From Podochytrium sp. JEL0797 (Eukaryota > Chytridiomycota > Chytridiomycetes > Chytridiales > Chytriomycetaceae), in assembly GCA_027596195.1 (NCBI GenBank), contig JADGJG010000212.1, positions 1 through 31,008 of the forward strand: a stretch of 31,008 bases of DNA, written 5' to 3'. Position numbers and translations under genes: made by a program. The notes beneath the pieces are model-generated. The model had not been told where the DNA came from. It did no database searches and saw only the letters and a program-made list of their open reading frames with translations. Below are positions 1 to 12,782 of the stretch, one piece after another (position 1 is the first letter of the stretch; each line of letters begins with the position of its first letter).

Positions 1-222
1 CCCCAACACCAACTTTGGGGGGGGGGGGGGCCCCTGGATTTTTTTTGGCCCAAAACAAACCCGTCCCCTCAAAACCCCCCCTGTCAAAGACAATTTCCCC
101 TTCGACCTTCGACGGGCCCCCTTTGCCCACTCGAAGTTATTAGCGCTAAATACGCACACCCCTTCCTGTTTTTGTTCTTCAAACCTATCTCCTTTTCGTC
201 ACTTCACGCGTTTTGACACCTC
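1..222. other. Window edge and cyclin 5' flank, low complexity
   Basis: No gene is seen here. The first 100 bases are homopolymer-rich, with an uninterrupted run of 14 G at 17-30 followed by C and T runs. Such runs are typical of a low-quality contig edge. The remainder is ordinary AT/CT-rich sequence just upstream of the cyclin ATG and probably carries its promoter and 5' UTR. No clear TATA element was identified. Confidence 0.5.
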
Positions 223-2060
223 ATGGCCGCCACTTATTTGACCGCGTACATCGGCAACTACTTCCCATCCATTGCAGCGCTTGCACCAAGCTCGGTGGAC
301 GGAAAACCCACCAGATCCACCAACTCAGTGCATCCTGTCAGCTATTCTTCTGAAGTCTCCAAACACGCTGGCCAGCATCCCTACCCGCACGCGTCGTCCG
401 ACTCCGCATCGCAACAGCCGCAGCTAAATGAAAAAATGTATCAACGACAAGAATATCAGCCGCAGCAGTACAACGCCAAAATCAACCTGCAGCAGCCGCC
501 TCCGCCGCCGCAACAAGTGTACCATATTCCCACGCCTGTCCCGATACAATTCCGCATCTCCTCCGATGCTATGGCGAAATTTGAAGCATTTGAGGACGTG
601 TCAAAATTTAAATGTGTCGACGAGTACGCTACGGAAATCGAAAATTTTATGCGCGAGATGGAGGTTTGTTTGTCACCCCCTCCCCCCCCCCCCTTGTTTA
701 TTATTCACCTGTCAAGTGTCTAAATAATATAAATCTTGGCACGCTGTTTATACACAGGTCACGACTCTCACGGACGTGATCAGCATCGACGCAACACAAA
801 CCGAAATCACATGGAAACACAGAAAGTCGCTCATCCTCTGGCTCCTCGAGGTCCACGGAGACTACGACCTTCGACCCGAAACCCTCTACCTCACCGTCAA
901 CTACCTGGACCGCGTGTGCGCCAAACGCAACATCCACAAGTCCGAATACCAACTCCTCGGTCTCACTTGTCTCTGGATCGCAGCCAAGTACGAGGAAAAC
1001 CACGGCCGCGTTCCGTCCCCGAAAGCCCTCGCCGTGCTTCTCGAACACTCTGTCCCCGTGTCACGTTTCGCGGCCATGGAGCGCGTAATTCTGAAAGACC
1101 TCGACTTCACACTCGGTCACCCCTCCCCCGAATCCTTTCTCAAGAACCAATGCAAGCAGCTCAAGAACGTAGAACCCCCCGTTCGCGCGCTCGCGCGGTT
1201 GATTATGGAGCTCACGCTGCTGCATCGGAGGTTTCGGCCGTTTCGGTCGAGTCTGCTGGCGATGGCGAGTTTAATTCTTGCGGATTCGTTGTATACGGGG
1301 CGGTATTGGAATCGCACGGAGCCGGTGATTGGGAGGATTATTACCAATTTGGAGGAGTGTTTGATTCAGGCGCCCAAGCAAATTATCAACAAGTATCGGT
1401 CAGCAAAGTTTTTGAATATCAGCAACCACGTCAAGAATATGTTGGACAACAAGTGAGCTTTTTATATCCATCTTTTTTCTTCCAAAGCTGAATAGATTCT
1501 GACCTCCTTTTCTCGTTAACAGAGCCGCGTGCTTGTACCAAATCCGATTGAACTCCGCTCCCAACATGCCCGCCGACCAACAACACGGCCACCACGTTCC
1601 CACCGGTTTCTTGACCCCTCCCAAAGACGTGAGCCCGTTCAGAAACCCATGGGACACTCCCAACGGAACTCTCGTCGTGCAATACCACCCCCAACACCCA
1701 CAACCACCCCACCAGACCTTCCCATCCGGACACAACTACCACCAACAACCGCAAAGACCTCATTTGACACCCGTGCTCCACCACCACTACATCCAGACCC
1801 AACAACCTCCACCCATACCGTCATTCCAGCTCCCACCTCACCCGCAGTATTACCAACACCCAGGATACCCACAGCAACAACACGGGTATGGATATGGGCC
1901 ACAACCACCGCAACCACCGCACCAACAACAGCAGCAATTGTACTGCACGGTTCTGCCGGCTGCTTCCTCGGCAGGAAACCCGCACCCACACCAGAGTTTC
2001 CTGATGCCAGCACGGAATTTCTCGGAGGTTTCGTCCACGTACTCGACAATGCAGGAGTAG
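223..2060 (+). CDS. Mitotic-type (A/B-like) cyclin, three exons
   Basis: Regulatory subunit of a cyclin-dependent kinase. Exons 223-663, 758-1452 and 1523-2060 join in phase to 557 aa. The introns (94 and 70 nt) are GT-AG. The cyclin box spans about residues 130-370. It holds EITWKHRKSLILWLLEVH, where the usual MRAIL patch is degenerate, then NYLDR, and IAAKYEENH with the conserved Lys, followed by a second cyclin fold. The N-terminal ~115 residues are Pro/Gln/Ser-rich, and the C-terminal ~170 residues are His/Pro/Gln-rich and probably disordered. Intron 1 contains a long poly-C stretch. The ATG at 223 is the first in frame. The box reads most like fungal B-type cyclins, but a Cln3/Puc1-like role cannot be excluded, so no symbol is given. 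I saw no clear D-box. Confidence 0.85.
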
Positions 2061-2668
2061 TTGGCAGAGTCTGACATCTGTTATGATATTTTTATTTATC
2101 CTTTTTAGTTGAAATTGGCTCCCTCCAAAATAGAGAAGAAATATTTTTTTTTGAGAATTCAACCGACAATGTATCCCAGAAAGGTCGTCGTGCGATAGCC
2201 GGCTATAGCAAATGGGGGGCTGAGGTGGGTGGCACGCTGGCCCAATCTTTGACGAGACTTTGATGACTCCGATTGACGTTTTTGCCGTTTTATGTTTCTG
2301 CGCGATGAATGGAATTTTTCTAGTGGGTCGCGCCCGATTGTAACCGCTGGAATTGGCATTTTAAAATAATACCGCGCTCGCTGCCATAGCATAAACAACA
2401 CCAGGCATGTGATATAGTTTTCGCATCAAGTGGAGAGCCTTGAAACTTCCAATCGCGTCGACTTCGAGTGATATAATGAGAAATTTCGTCGCAAGAGTTC
2501 GAACGAAGTGTAATCTTCAGCGCCTCCGTCTCCTTGCCACCCGGCCGCGGAAGGAGCAGGAAGGTGGAGCAGGCGTAACGGAATTTTTTAGCGCAAGTAT
2601 ATAACGTCGGCTTTTGATCTGCTGGGAAAGCCATATCCAACAATAGAACAAACAAAAACAAAAGCAAT
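2061..2668. other. Intergenic: cyclin 3' flank and UNC93-like promoter
   Basis: This 608-bp gap has no supportable gene. The first part, AT-rich to about 2160, is the cyclin 3' UTR. The second part leads into the UNC93-like gene and contains a TATA-like element at 2598-2604. Reading frames on either strand show no recognisable protein. Confidence 0.5.
2598..2604 (+). promoter_or_regulatory. TATA-box-like element upstream of UNC93-like gene
   Basis: A TATATAA motif lies 64 bp ahead of the ATG at 2669, in an otherwise mixed-composition stretch. The position suits a TATA box with a short A-rich 5' UTR (2640-2668). No transcription data can be drawn from the sequence, so this is inference from motif and spacing. 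Confidence 0.45.
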
Positions 2669-4118
2669 ATGGGATTCTTTGATACTCTCAACCAAGCACG
2701 AACCCAAGTCTACGTCATCTCCTTCGTGTGCTTCCTCTGCCCCGGAATGTTCAATGCCTTGAACTCCCTCCCCGCCGCTGGCCCAGATGCCCAAAACATC
2801 AAGGACCAGCAGAACGCGGCCCTTTACCTCTGCTTCACTATCGTTGGTCTCCTTGCCGGTGGCCTCAACAACATTGTCGGTCCTCGTATTCTCGCTGCTA
2901 TTGGTGGATCCGGCTATGCCGTCTATGCTGCCGCTCAATACAACGTGTTCAAGTCCACCAATGACGGAGACCCCAACACACCCGTTCCCTCTTCTGCAAA
3001 TTCGTTCTCTGTCGCGTCCGGTGCTTACGTGGGTATCGGAGCCGGAATGCTGTGGGCGGCTCAAGGCCAGATTTGCCTGACTTATCCCACCGAGGGACAG
3101 AAGGGAACCTTTTTTGCCATCTTCTGGGTCATTTTCAACTTGGGTGCTGTTCTCGGAAACACGATCGGAACGATTCTCGCGTGGCCGGCTGGTGCTGATG
3201 GGTATGCCATCGGAGACGCACTGTACCTCGTTTTTATTATCCTCATGGCGGCGGGGTGTGCTGTGGCTCTGTTGATTCGTCCACCGGGAACGATTATTCG
3301 TGAAGACCAAACTCAGGTCGAGACTCCACCTACCAACGTGATGCGCGAGTTTGTGGAAGTTCTCAAGCTGTTTACCAACCCTGCCATGCTCACCATTGTA
3401 AGTATTCCTTGATTTTATTCGCGCTTTTCTCGACTACTGACAGAAAATTTCACAGCTCGTTCCCTGCATGGCCTCCAACTGGTTCTACACATACCAATTC
3501 GGTCCCTTCGGCACATTCTTCTCTGGCCGCACCAATGGCCTCAAGGCCATCTTCTACTGGCTCGCTCAAGCTTTCGCCGCTTGGTTGCTCGGAAACATGC
3601 TCCTCGACAACCCCAGATACCCCCGCACGAAGCGCGCCTGGTACGGATGTGCCGTCTGCACCATCACCTGCTTTGCATTCTTTGGAGGTGGTGCCGCGTT
3701 TGAGTACCACGCGTCGAAACCCGGCTTCCAAATCATTGATGCCGCCGACGACACTGCCGCGTTCATTGGACCGTTCTTGCTTTACTTCTGCTACGGAGCT
3801 TATGATGCTTTCTTCCAAACGTACGTGAGTTACCTCATTGGAGCCATTTCGAACGACTCCGAGACGCTTTCACGATACGCCGGTTTCTACAAAGGCACCC
3901 AAAGCGCCGCCAACGGATTCGCATGGGCCTTGAACGGATTCATTTTCACTGCCGCGAAAGGAAACGCGTTGACGACTGACCAACAGTTTTGGATCATGGT
4001 CGGGCCTTGTGTCGCGTCGTGTTTCTTTTTTGCGCTGTATGTGAAACTGTTTGTGAAGGATTTCACGGACGAGCACAGTGAGCTTGCGGTTGCAGAGGCG
4101 GGGAAGGCTGCTCATTAA
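2669..4118 (+). CDS. UNC93-like (DUF895) MFS membrane protein
   Basis: Predicted polytopic membrane protein of the fungal UNC93-like/DUF895 branch of the major facilitator superfamily. The substrate is unknown for most members. Exons 2669-3397 and 3456-4118 are joined by a 58-nt GT-AG intron to give 463 aa. Family signals in the N-terminal half are FLCPGMFNALNSL near residue 22, followed by NAALYLCFTIVGLLAG, then GAGMLWAAQGQICLTYPTE near residue 128 and FWVIFNLGAVLGNTIG just after. The C-terminal half resumes with ASNWFYTYQFGPFG. Alternating hydrophobic segments run through the whole length. There is no obvious cleavable signal peptide. An A-rich 5' UTR and a TATA-like element precede the ATG, and an AATAAA follows at 4162. 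The gene looks intact. Confidence 0.9.
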
Positions 4119-4161
4119 AATTTGCATTTTGCTTTATCTTCTTTTCTTTGCATTATTATCA

Positions 4162-4167
4162 AATAAA
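4162..4167 (+). terminator. Polyadenylation signal AATAAA
   Basis: A canonical AATAAA hexamer lies 44 bp after the stop codon of the UNC93-like gene in an AT-rich stretch, as expected for its 3' end. Confidence 0.5.
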
Positions 4168-4497
4168 CTTGTAACCCCTTTTTCAAATCAATCAATCAAA
4201 CCAGAGACTTTCCCGAAATCCTAAAAAATGGAAGGTCACGCACGGGACCCGATTATCCTTCCACTTCCGCCGCTTATAAACTTTTACCTTTCCTTCAATT
4301 CTTCCATACGCAGGTTGTAATTTTTGGTAGTTTATCAGCAGTTTATGAAACAAGCCCACCGCCAGTGGGATGCAAGTATCCGTTTGTGAATCTGTTATCA
4401 AGGCAAAACTCCAGCAAATCTCGACAGGAGCAGTGCATGACGACTTATCCTACATTTCGGCGGCACTCCTCAGAACATTCAACAAATTTTACAAAAT
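4168..4497. other. Intergenic, no clear gene
   Basis: This 330-bp stretch follows the UNC93-like polyadenylation signal. It includes a TTATAAAC element at about 4274. A plus-strand open frame starts at 4370 (about 100 codons to 4672), but it has no recognisable domain and overlaps the minus-strand candidate at 4498-5226. I cannot support a gene here. Confidence 0.35.
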
Positions 4498-5226
4498 TCA
4501 AACTACACAAGTTTCAACCATTGGAAGCATCTTTGCGCCCTTCGTCACTTCGCCCAGACTCACACTCCCCGCCTGCTGTGCTTGCGCTATCTCCTGTGCC
4601 GCCGCACTAGTGGCAGTATTTCTGCCCCTTGCGTTTTCATGTGCGTTGCACAATTCCATCGACCCCCTTTGACGCACCTCTCTCTTTTCTGCGACGAATT
4701 CCTCCACCCTCCAGCACATCCATGTTTTCTCGGTTGCCCAGATCTTTTTTCTCCACTTCGGACTGATCCTCCAGAAACTCGTTGCAGTCCCTTCCTTTTT
4801 TGGCGAATAGCTCCTCGTAGTCCCAGTCGACGTGGTCGCCATCCTCTGCAACGGATTCGACGGGACCCACTTCAGAGGGAACTCTTCCCTTCTGCCTCAG
4901 CCACTTCCCAATCTGATTTGGAGCATGAGTTTCGAATCTGTTCATCGTGAGTTTCGAATTGCAACAAAAGGAGGGGAAAATGCACCTGGCCAGAATTTTA
5001 TCCCAGCATTTGCATGCGTTCCAGTAATGTGTCAGAATCGTAATCTGTTCATCGTGAGTTTCGAATTGCAACAAAAGGAGGGGAAAATGTACCTGGCCAG
5101 AGTTTTATCCCAGCATTTGCATGCGTTCCAGTAATGTGTCAGAATCGTAATCTGTTCATCGGTGAAACCGTTTTCGCGTTTAGTATGGAAAAAATATTGG
5201 GGGATATATTTCTTGAATTTTGACAC
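4498..5226 (-). pseudogene. Possible homeodomain-like gene fragment, disrupted by repeat
   Basis: Weak candidate, not recognised with confidence. On the minus strand a helix-like segment, FTDEQITILTHYWNACKCW, appears twice, once in each copy of the 107-bp repeat. Downstream is PNQIGKWLRQKGRVPSE. If a GT-AG intron ending at 4938 is removed, the two come together in a spacing that loosely resembles homeodomain helix 1 and the recognition helix (WF-N-R replaced by WL-Q-K). An acidic tail follows (DHVDWDYEELFAKKG and further charged sequence to about 4680). I could not fix a start codon or a consistent exon chain, and the tandem copy would duplicate the helix-1 exon. It could be a decaying gene, an unannotated transcription factor, or chance. 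Confidence 0.25.
4935..5160. repeat. Tandem repeat, 107-bp unit, about 2.1 copies
   Basis: Copy 1 is 4935-5041, copy 2 is 5042-5148, and a third partial copy covers 5149-5160. Copies 1 and 2 differ at only a few bases. The repeat carries a coding-like segment readable on the minus strand (see the homeodomain-like candidate). Near-identity indicates a recent duplication. Confidence 0.9.
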
Positions 5227-5440
5227 AATTCTGCAAAAATTAGAAGGGAATCATATATATTTTCCGGGGGGAGGAGAATTGGCCCTGCAGAAGCACCCCA
5301 AATTCCAAAAAACAATCAGAACAAAGCAACAAATTTTCAAAACATTCCTCGTCCAATGGCCGAACAAGTCGCTCTCGGTTGTCCAGGCGCGTAGCAAAGG
5401 ACATCTCTTGGAGACCCTCGATGAAATCGCCGATCCAGGC

Positions 5441-5991
5441 ATGGCGAACATTGTCGAGTACAAGAAACCATTGGCAAAACACGAAATCGTGTCGAAAATC
5501 TCGTCCCATTTTGGTGAAACAAAGGTGACTGTCTCCGGGAACACCTGCACTGAACGTCCAGACGACCTCATCGAGCGCAGGTTCCTTGCCGACTGGTACC
5601 CAGCCTTCAACCAATACGCGATTGACGAAGAACTGTGTCTGGAGACAGGTCCGGTTTGATGAAGATATCGTTCAACGAGGAAGGAGAGTTTGGTGCTTCG
5701 TGGCGGTTTTTGGACGCGCTCCGCATGTTGACGACGCCGAGAGCGTTCGACCTTGTTGATGCAGCTTGGGATCAGAAAAGGGAGGAGGGTGGTTTGACAC
5801 TCATGGATCATGTCAAATCAGTTTTGTTGAAAGATGTAAGCGGCGCGATCCCTGGGACCGAGGAGCGCGAGAAGCGGTAGGAGGAGCTTGAAGCTCGTGC
5901 TAAAGCAGGAGATAGACAGATTGCGATGATGCTCGAAATGCGCATCTCTGTTCCGCTTTATGGAATGGGGGACATTGGTGAAGACGATTAA
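5441..5991 (+). CDS. Unrecognised three-exon gene, about 145 aa
   Basis: I do not recognise the product. Exons 5441-5580, 5649-5835 and 5881-5991 are joined by GT-AG introns of 68 and 45 nt. The junctions keep phase exactly, which argues for a real gene. The protein is soluble and charged, with no signal peptide or membrane segment. Visible features are VEYKKPLAKHEIVSKISSHF near the N-terminus, a middle WRFLDALRMLTTP then AFDLVDAAWDQKR, and a C-terminal PLYGMGDIGEDD ending at the stop. The open frame extends upstream of the chosen ATG to 5162 without an in-frame ATG, so extra 5' exons are possible. The ATG at 5441 was taken because it has a G at +4. The stop lies only 18 bp from the stop of the convergent ZPR1-sirtuin gene. 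Confidence 0.5.
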
Positions 5992-6009
5992 TACTTATAA
6001 GTCGGGTTT

Positions 6010-7915
<1,906 letters not shown>

Positions 7916-8013
7916 CTTTTTTATCTTTGTTTACTGTACGATGTAATTCATGTTAAGCCAAAGAATACGATTTTTATTCTTAAAAGATACAGATTCCAGA
8001 ACGCTAAAACGTC

Positions 8014-9937
8014 TCAAAGCCGGACCGCGAACTGGCGGATACGAATTATATAAGAAACAATATATAAGAAACTAAAAATCTTACCGCCCGGATGTCGTAA
8101 AGGTGCGATTTGGAAGTATCTCTCGTCAGAGTTTTGGCTTCTTGGACTGCTTTGGGGTACCATTTCCCGATAAACAACTTGTGTGACGATTCCGCCACAT
8201 ACAGCGACTGCTTCATCGCTTTCGTCAGCGTGAAATACTTTTGCGCGTCTGATAGAATAATTTGGCTTTTGAGAGCGTTCTGAAACGGAAAAGTTATTTC
8301 GTTACCCTGGTCCGCTTCAGTAACTGCAAACGAATCCTCCAACCCGGCAAACACGTCCCCATCTTCCTCGTTCCCCACCCAACACATTTTCACTGGATCA
8401 AACACCATGTTCCCCACGACGTGAGGAATCTGGCTCAACCCGCTCTTGTTGGTAATCAACGCGGGTCTCGAACGCGGCTTTTGGGGAGACGGAGGGCACG
8501 AAGGTCCCGTGGAAGAATCCTTGTCGAAATCGAGAAGGACTTCTTCGTTTCCTGTCCATTTTTGGTGGATCGGGTCGTATACCATTTTTCCAATCACTGT
8601 GAATTCGTTGTTTTGAGTTGGGAGTCGCGAGCTTGGGAGGAATGACAAAAGGAAAACTTACCATGGGCAATGTCCGATGGATTCACGTTCCGAATCAGCA
8701 TTGGCTTCTTTTTTTGCTTCTTTGGGGCTGGTGGCAGGGGGTTGTTCCACCGGTTGAGGTTGGGGTCACTGCGTCTCAAGGAGGAGCCGAGCATTCCTGT
8801 TTACCCAACATGGTTAGAGAAAGAGAAAAGACGCGTAAATAAACTGTTACCAGAAAGTGAAGGTCTAGACGGTGCAACTCCGGCTTTACGCGCGACCACC
8901 ACAGCATCCGGTTTTGGCTTCGTCGCGTGATTCAAACTAACGTGTTTGATGACGGGAATCTGAGATGCAGTTGGCACAGGGGAGTTGGGCTGACTTTCTG
9001 GCTGCTCTGCCCATGCTTTCAAAGGCAGAGGGTGTGGGGGTGGTGCTTGCAAAGGAACCGGGAAGGTGCTCGTTTCTGAAATATCGTCCAAACAGTCCAA
9101 CTCGGTTCCATCTCCAAAGTCCATGACTTTCATTGGCTTCGAAATAATGACATTCATGCCCCCTCCTGAAGTGGTGAGGGGTGTGGTCTGGGGTTTCTGG
9201 GGGATTCGGGAGGAATTCGCTGCGAGAGTCGACGCTCCACCGAACGAAGCCTTTTCCCAGGCAAAATCCTCGGGCATAGAGAATCCAGAAGACAAATCAT
9301 CCTCCAACTCATCCTGAGAATCAGCAAAACGCGCCATGCGGTCAGCAAACTCCTTCCCCTGATCCAACCCACTCTGTTCCTCCAACCTCGCACTACCTCC
9401 ACCTTCACCCACGAAATGCAAATCCGCGATTTGAGACGGGAAATCCACATCTTCAAATCCTTCCTCCTCCTCTTCACTCGCAATCACGCTCGCATTCGAA
9501 CTGCTCGCGTTGCTCGGGGTTGGACTCGGGTTGAACCGCTTCACAAGTTGACTACTGCACGATCGCGAATCACACCACGAAGACGAAGTTCCCGCTAGCG
9601 TCTCTGACCCGGAATCTTCCTGAAAACTTTCGTCCGGGTTTTGATGCGTTTGACCAAACGCGTCGCTGTTGTTGTGGTGGTGGGGCCAAAATTGTCCCAG
9701 GTTGGAGGAGTTGAGCGGATGGCTCATGATTTCGGTTTCCAAGCTTTTGTGGTTCGCGTGTGGTTTGAATGGGGAGGAATGTGTGGTTGTTGGGTTGGGT
9801 GGGGGGGTGAGGATCGCGTCGTGGCATTCGGGCAGATCAAAGCCGAGATCGTCGAGGGCGTCCAATAGGTCTTCAGAGCCTTCTCTGTCATCCATTGAGG
9901 ATGGTTTGAGAGAGAGAAATGCGCGTGTTGAGGTCAT
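8014..9937 (-). CDS. Byr4/Bfa1-type SIN/MEN GAP scaffold subunit
   Basis: Homolog of S. pombe Byr4 and S. cerevisiae Bfa1, partner of Cdc16/Bub2 in the GAP that holds Spg1/Tem1 inactive at spindle poles and so restrains septation and mitotic exit. Exons 9937-8851, 8796-8662, 8596-8085 and 8031-8014 (minus) give 583 aa, with introns of 54, 65 and 53 nt. The N-terminal ~360 residues are Ser/Pro/acidic and low in order. The conserved C-terminal boxes are LIRNVNPSDIAH, then GKMVYDPIHQKWTGNEEVL, RPALITNKSG and VVGNMVFDPVKMCWVGNEED. The last coding exon is only 18 nt and adds FAVRL. Its start is 116 bp from the divergent VMA1 start. Confidence 0.85.
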
Positions 9938-10053
9938 ATTTAATTATGTGTTGCTGAGGCACACTGCTTTTTGTCTTGGAAAAAACAAGTTCAAAAATGG
10001 TAACCCGATGCACCTCCAGCCATGTTTAATGACTCCCCCACCAGGCCGGAGCA
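9938..10053. promoter_or_regulatory. Divergent promoter region, Byr4 / VMA1
   Basis: The 116 bp between two head-to-head start codons must hold promoters or 5' UTRs for both Byr4 (minus) and VMA1 (plus). No TATA or other named motif was identified. Confidence 0.5.
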
Positions 10054-12652
10054 ATGGACTTGGCGGCCAAGATGCCCAAAATACGCGACGAGGAGCACGA
10101 GGCCTTCTTTGGCTCGGTGTACTCCGTGTCGGGACCCGGTGAGTTGTTGTTGTGTTTTAACAAGCTCTCGTTCTGATTCAACCGAATGAATGAACAGTTG
10201 TCATAGCCGAGAACATGATTGGAGCTGCCATGTTCGAGCTGGTGCGTTTTGTGGCTTCTTACAACCACGGTGTTTTTTTTCACTCACGCGAATCGCCAGG
10301 TCCGTGTGGGACACTACGAGCTGGTTGGAGAGGTTATCAAGATTGACCGCGACAAGGCCACTATCCAAGTGTACGAAGAGACATGTACGAAATGAAATGA
10401 GTGTGTTAAACGAATCCCGTCTAACCCTCCTTGTTTGACAGCTGGTTTGACGGTCGGGGACCCTGTCCTCAGAACGGGGAAGCCGTTGTCGGTTGAGCTT
10501 GGGCCGGGTATGCTGGCTTGTTATTGCGGCGCGTGTGGCTAAACAACCTTCCTTGACAAAAAAACACCAGGTCTCTGCGGAAATATTTTTGATGGAATTC
10601 AGCGTCCGTTGAAGGTTCGTATTGCTTTCTTCCGCTGTTCGCGAACTCTTCGTGGCTGACTCAACTCCGACACGTTTTTTTACAAATGAAGGCGATCCAA
10701 GAAATCTCCAACAGTATTTACATCCCGAGAGGAATCAGCACGCCCGCATTGGACAAATCCCTCGACTGGGAGTTCACCCCCATCAACTTCAAGGTCGGAG
10801 ACCACGTCACGGGAGGAGACATTTACGGTCTCGTTCCCGAAAACTCGCTCATTACGCACAGCATCATGGTGCCCCCCAAAGCCCGTGGAACCATCACGTA
10901 CATTGCTCCCAAGGGAACTTACAACTTGACTGTGAGGATGCATGATTTTTTTTTCGCCTCCCCCTTTCTCAAACTGAACCCGCTCGCCGACCTTGTTTTT
11001 CTCTCTCCAGCAAACCGTTTTGGAAACTGAGTTTGAAGGCGAAACCACCAAACACACGATGCTGCAATTGTGGCCCGTGCGTACCCCACGTCCGATTGTT
11101 GAGAAACTTCCGGCCGATTACCCGTTGTTGACTGGTCAACGTGTTTTGGACGCTCTCTTCCCGTGAGAACTCTCGTTTTTTCATTCTGGTTTCAAGTTTT
11201 CTGATCCCATATGAATTCATTTCCCCGCCTCCAGTTGCGTGCAAGGTGGAACCACCGCGATTCCAGGAGCGTTTGGTTGTGGAAAGACGGTTATTTCGCA
11301 AGCCTTGTCCAAGTACTCCAACTCCGACTTGATTGTGTACGTTGGATGCGGTGAGCGTGGTAATGAGATGGCTGAAGTCTTGATGGACTTCCCTCAGGTA
11401 ATCCCCCCTCTCGCTTTTACCCACTCCCTCTTTCACGCGCTAATACACGAATTCCGCAAAACCCCAGTTGGATATTGAGATCAACGGACGCAAGGAGTCC
11501 ATCATGAAGCGCACGACCCTCGTTGCCAACACTTCCAACATGCCCGTCGCGGCGCGTGAGGCGTCCATTTACACTGGGATCACGCTGTCCGAGTACTTCC
11601 GTGACCAAGGAAAGAACGTGGCCATGATGGCTGACTCGACTTCGCGTTGGGCTGAGGCGTTGCGTGAAATTTCGGGTCGTTTGGCTGAGATGCCTGCCGG
11701 TTCGTAATTTTGTTTGTTTTAGTGACTCCTCTGGCCAGATTTGGGGGATTGGGATGGGGTTTCTGACATGACGCATTACAGACTCTGGATACCCTGCTTA
11801 CCTTGGAGCTCGTCTCGCTCTCTTCTACGAGCGTGCTGGAAAGGCTGCTTGTATCGGAAACCCACAGCGTCAAGGAAGTGTCAGTATTGTCGGAGCGTGA
11901 GTATCATTTGAGTTTAAACCCCCGTCATTCAATGATCTAAAACGGCCCTACCATCAGCGTTTCCCCTCCTGGAGGAGATTACAACGACCCCGTGACCCTC
12001 GCGACGCTCAACATTGTGCAAGTGTTTTGGGGATTGGACAAGAAGCTTGCGCAGAGAAAGCATTTCCCGTCCGTGAACTGGTCCATCTCGTACTCCAAGT
12101 ACATGAAGGCATTGGAGCCGTACTACGAGAGTATGGACCCTGAGTTCATCGCGTTGAGAACCAAGTGCAGAGAGGTGTTGCAGCAGGAAGAAGATTTGGC
12201 TGAGATTGTGCAGTTGGTTGGAAAGGTATTGTGACGTGTTCGAGGAGTTGTTTTGCTTGCGGATTGTGTCGAACTGACTCTTCAATTTTTGTCGCAAACA
12301 GTCTGCTCTCGGAGAGGCCGACAAGATCACGCTCGACATTGCCAAAATCATCAAGGAAGACTTCCTGCAGCAAAACGGATACTCAAAGTACGACCGTTAC
12401 TGCCCCTTCTTCAAAACGGTCGGCATGCTCAGAAACATGATGGGATTCTACGACCAAGCCGTTCACTGTGTTGAATCTTCGTCGGGACAAATCTCGTGGA
12501 ACAAGATTCGCGACAACATGGGCGATATTTTGCACAAGTTGAGCAGCATGAAGTTTGAGGACCCGGAGGACGGTGAGGAGGCGTTGAAGGACCGATACGG
12601 AAAGTTGGGGAGGGAGATGGAGGAGAGGTTCCGCAACATTTCGGATATTTGA
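10054..12652 (+). CDS. VMA1: V-ATPase catalytic subunit A
   Basis: ATP-hydrolysing A subunit of the V1 sector of the vacuolar proton pump. Twelve exons (10054-10138, 10198-10241, 10300-10384, 10442-10507, 10571-10614, 10692-10931, 11011-11162, 11235-11397, 11468-11699, 11782-11896, 11958-12225, 12302-12652) join in phase to 614 aa, the usual family length. Landmarks are [31 protein letters not shown], Walker [43 protein letters not shown], the [10 protein letters not shown] loop and [11 protein letters not shown]. No intein is present: the P-loop, where the yeast VMA1 intein sits, runs through uninterrupted. All 11 introns are short GT-AG. It is 130 bp tail-to-tail with Eaf6. Confidence 0.97.
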
Positions 12653-12782
12653 GTCGTCTCTTTGGGATGTCGGTGTTGTTTTCTCGATATTTTTTATTTT
12701 CGTCTTGGGAAGAAAGAACTTTTGCGATTGGAATCGGGTTTATTATATATACAACGTTGAAGGTTTGAATCCGTGGACATGA

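Noticed and set aside
736..1491. Long Arg/Pro-rich open frame over the cyclin box
   Set aside because: It is the shifted frame of the cyclin coding exon. The cyclin frame has the recognisable domain.
4370..4672. Plus-strand 100-codon open frame
   Set aside because: It has no recognisable domain, a low-complexity hydrophobic end, and overlaps a more coding-like minus-strand stretch. It was mentioned only as part of the intergenic note.
5162..5440. Upstream extension of the unknown gene as coding
   Set aside because: The frame is open but lacks an ATG, and its first part overlaps the end of the 107-bp repeat region. It may be a 5' UTR or an unplaced exon.
8605..8661. Continuous reading of Byr4 through intron 2 (FLPSSRLPTQNNEFT)
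   Set aside because: The intron has good GTAAGT and CACAG sites and its removal gives LIRNVNPSDIAHVIGKMVYD, which fits the family. The read-through segment does not.
11235..11397. Possible VMA1 intein insertion site
   Set aside because: The P-loop and following sequence are continuous, so no intein is present.
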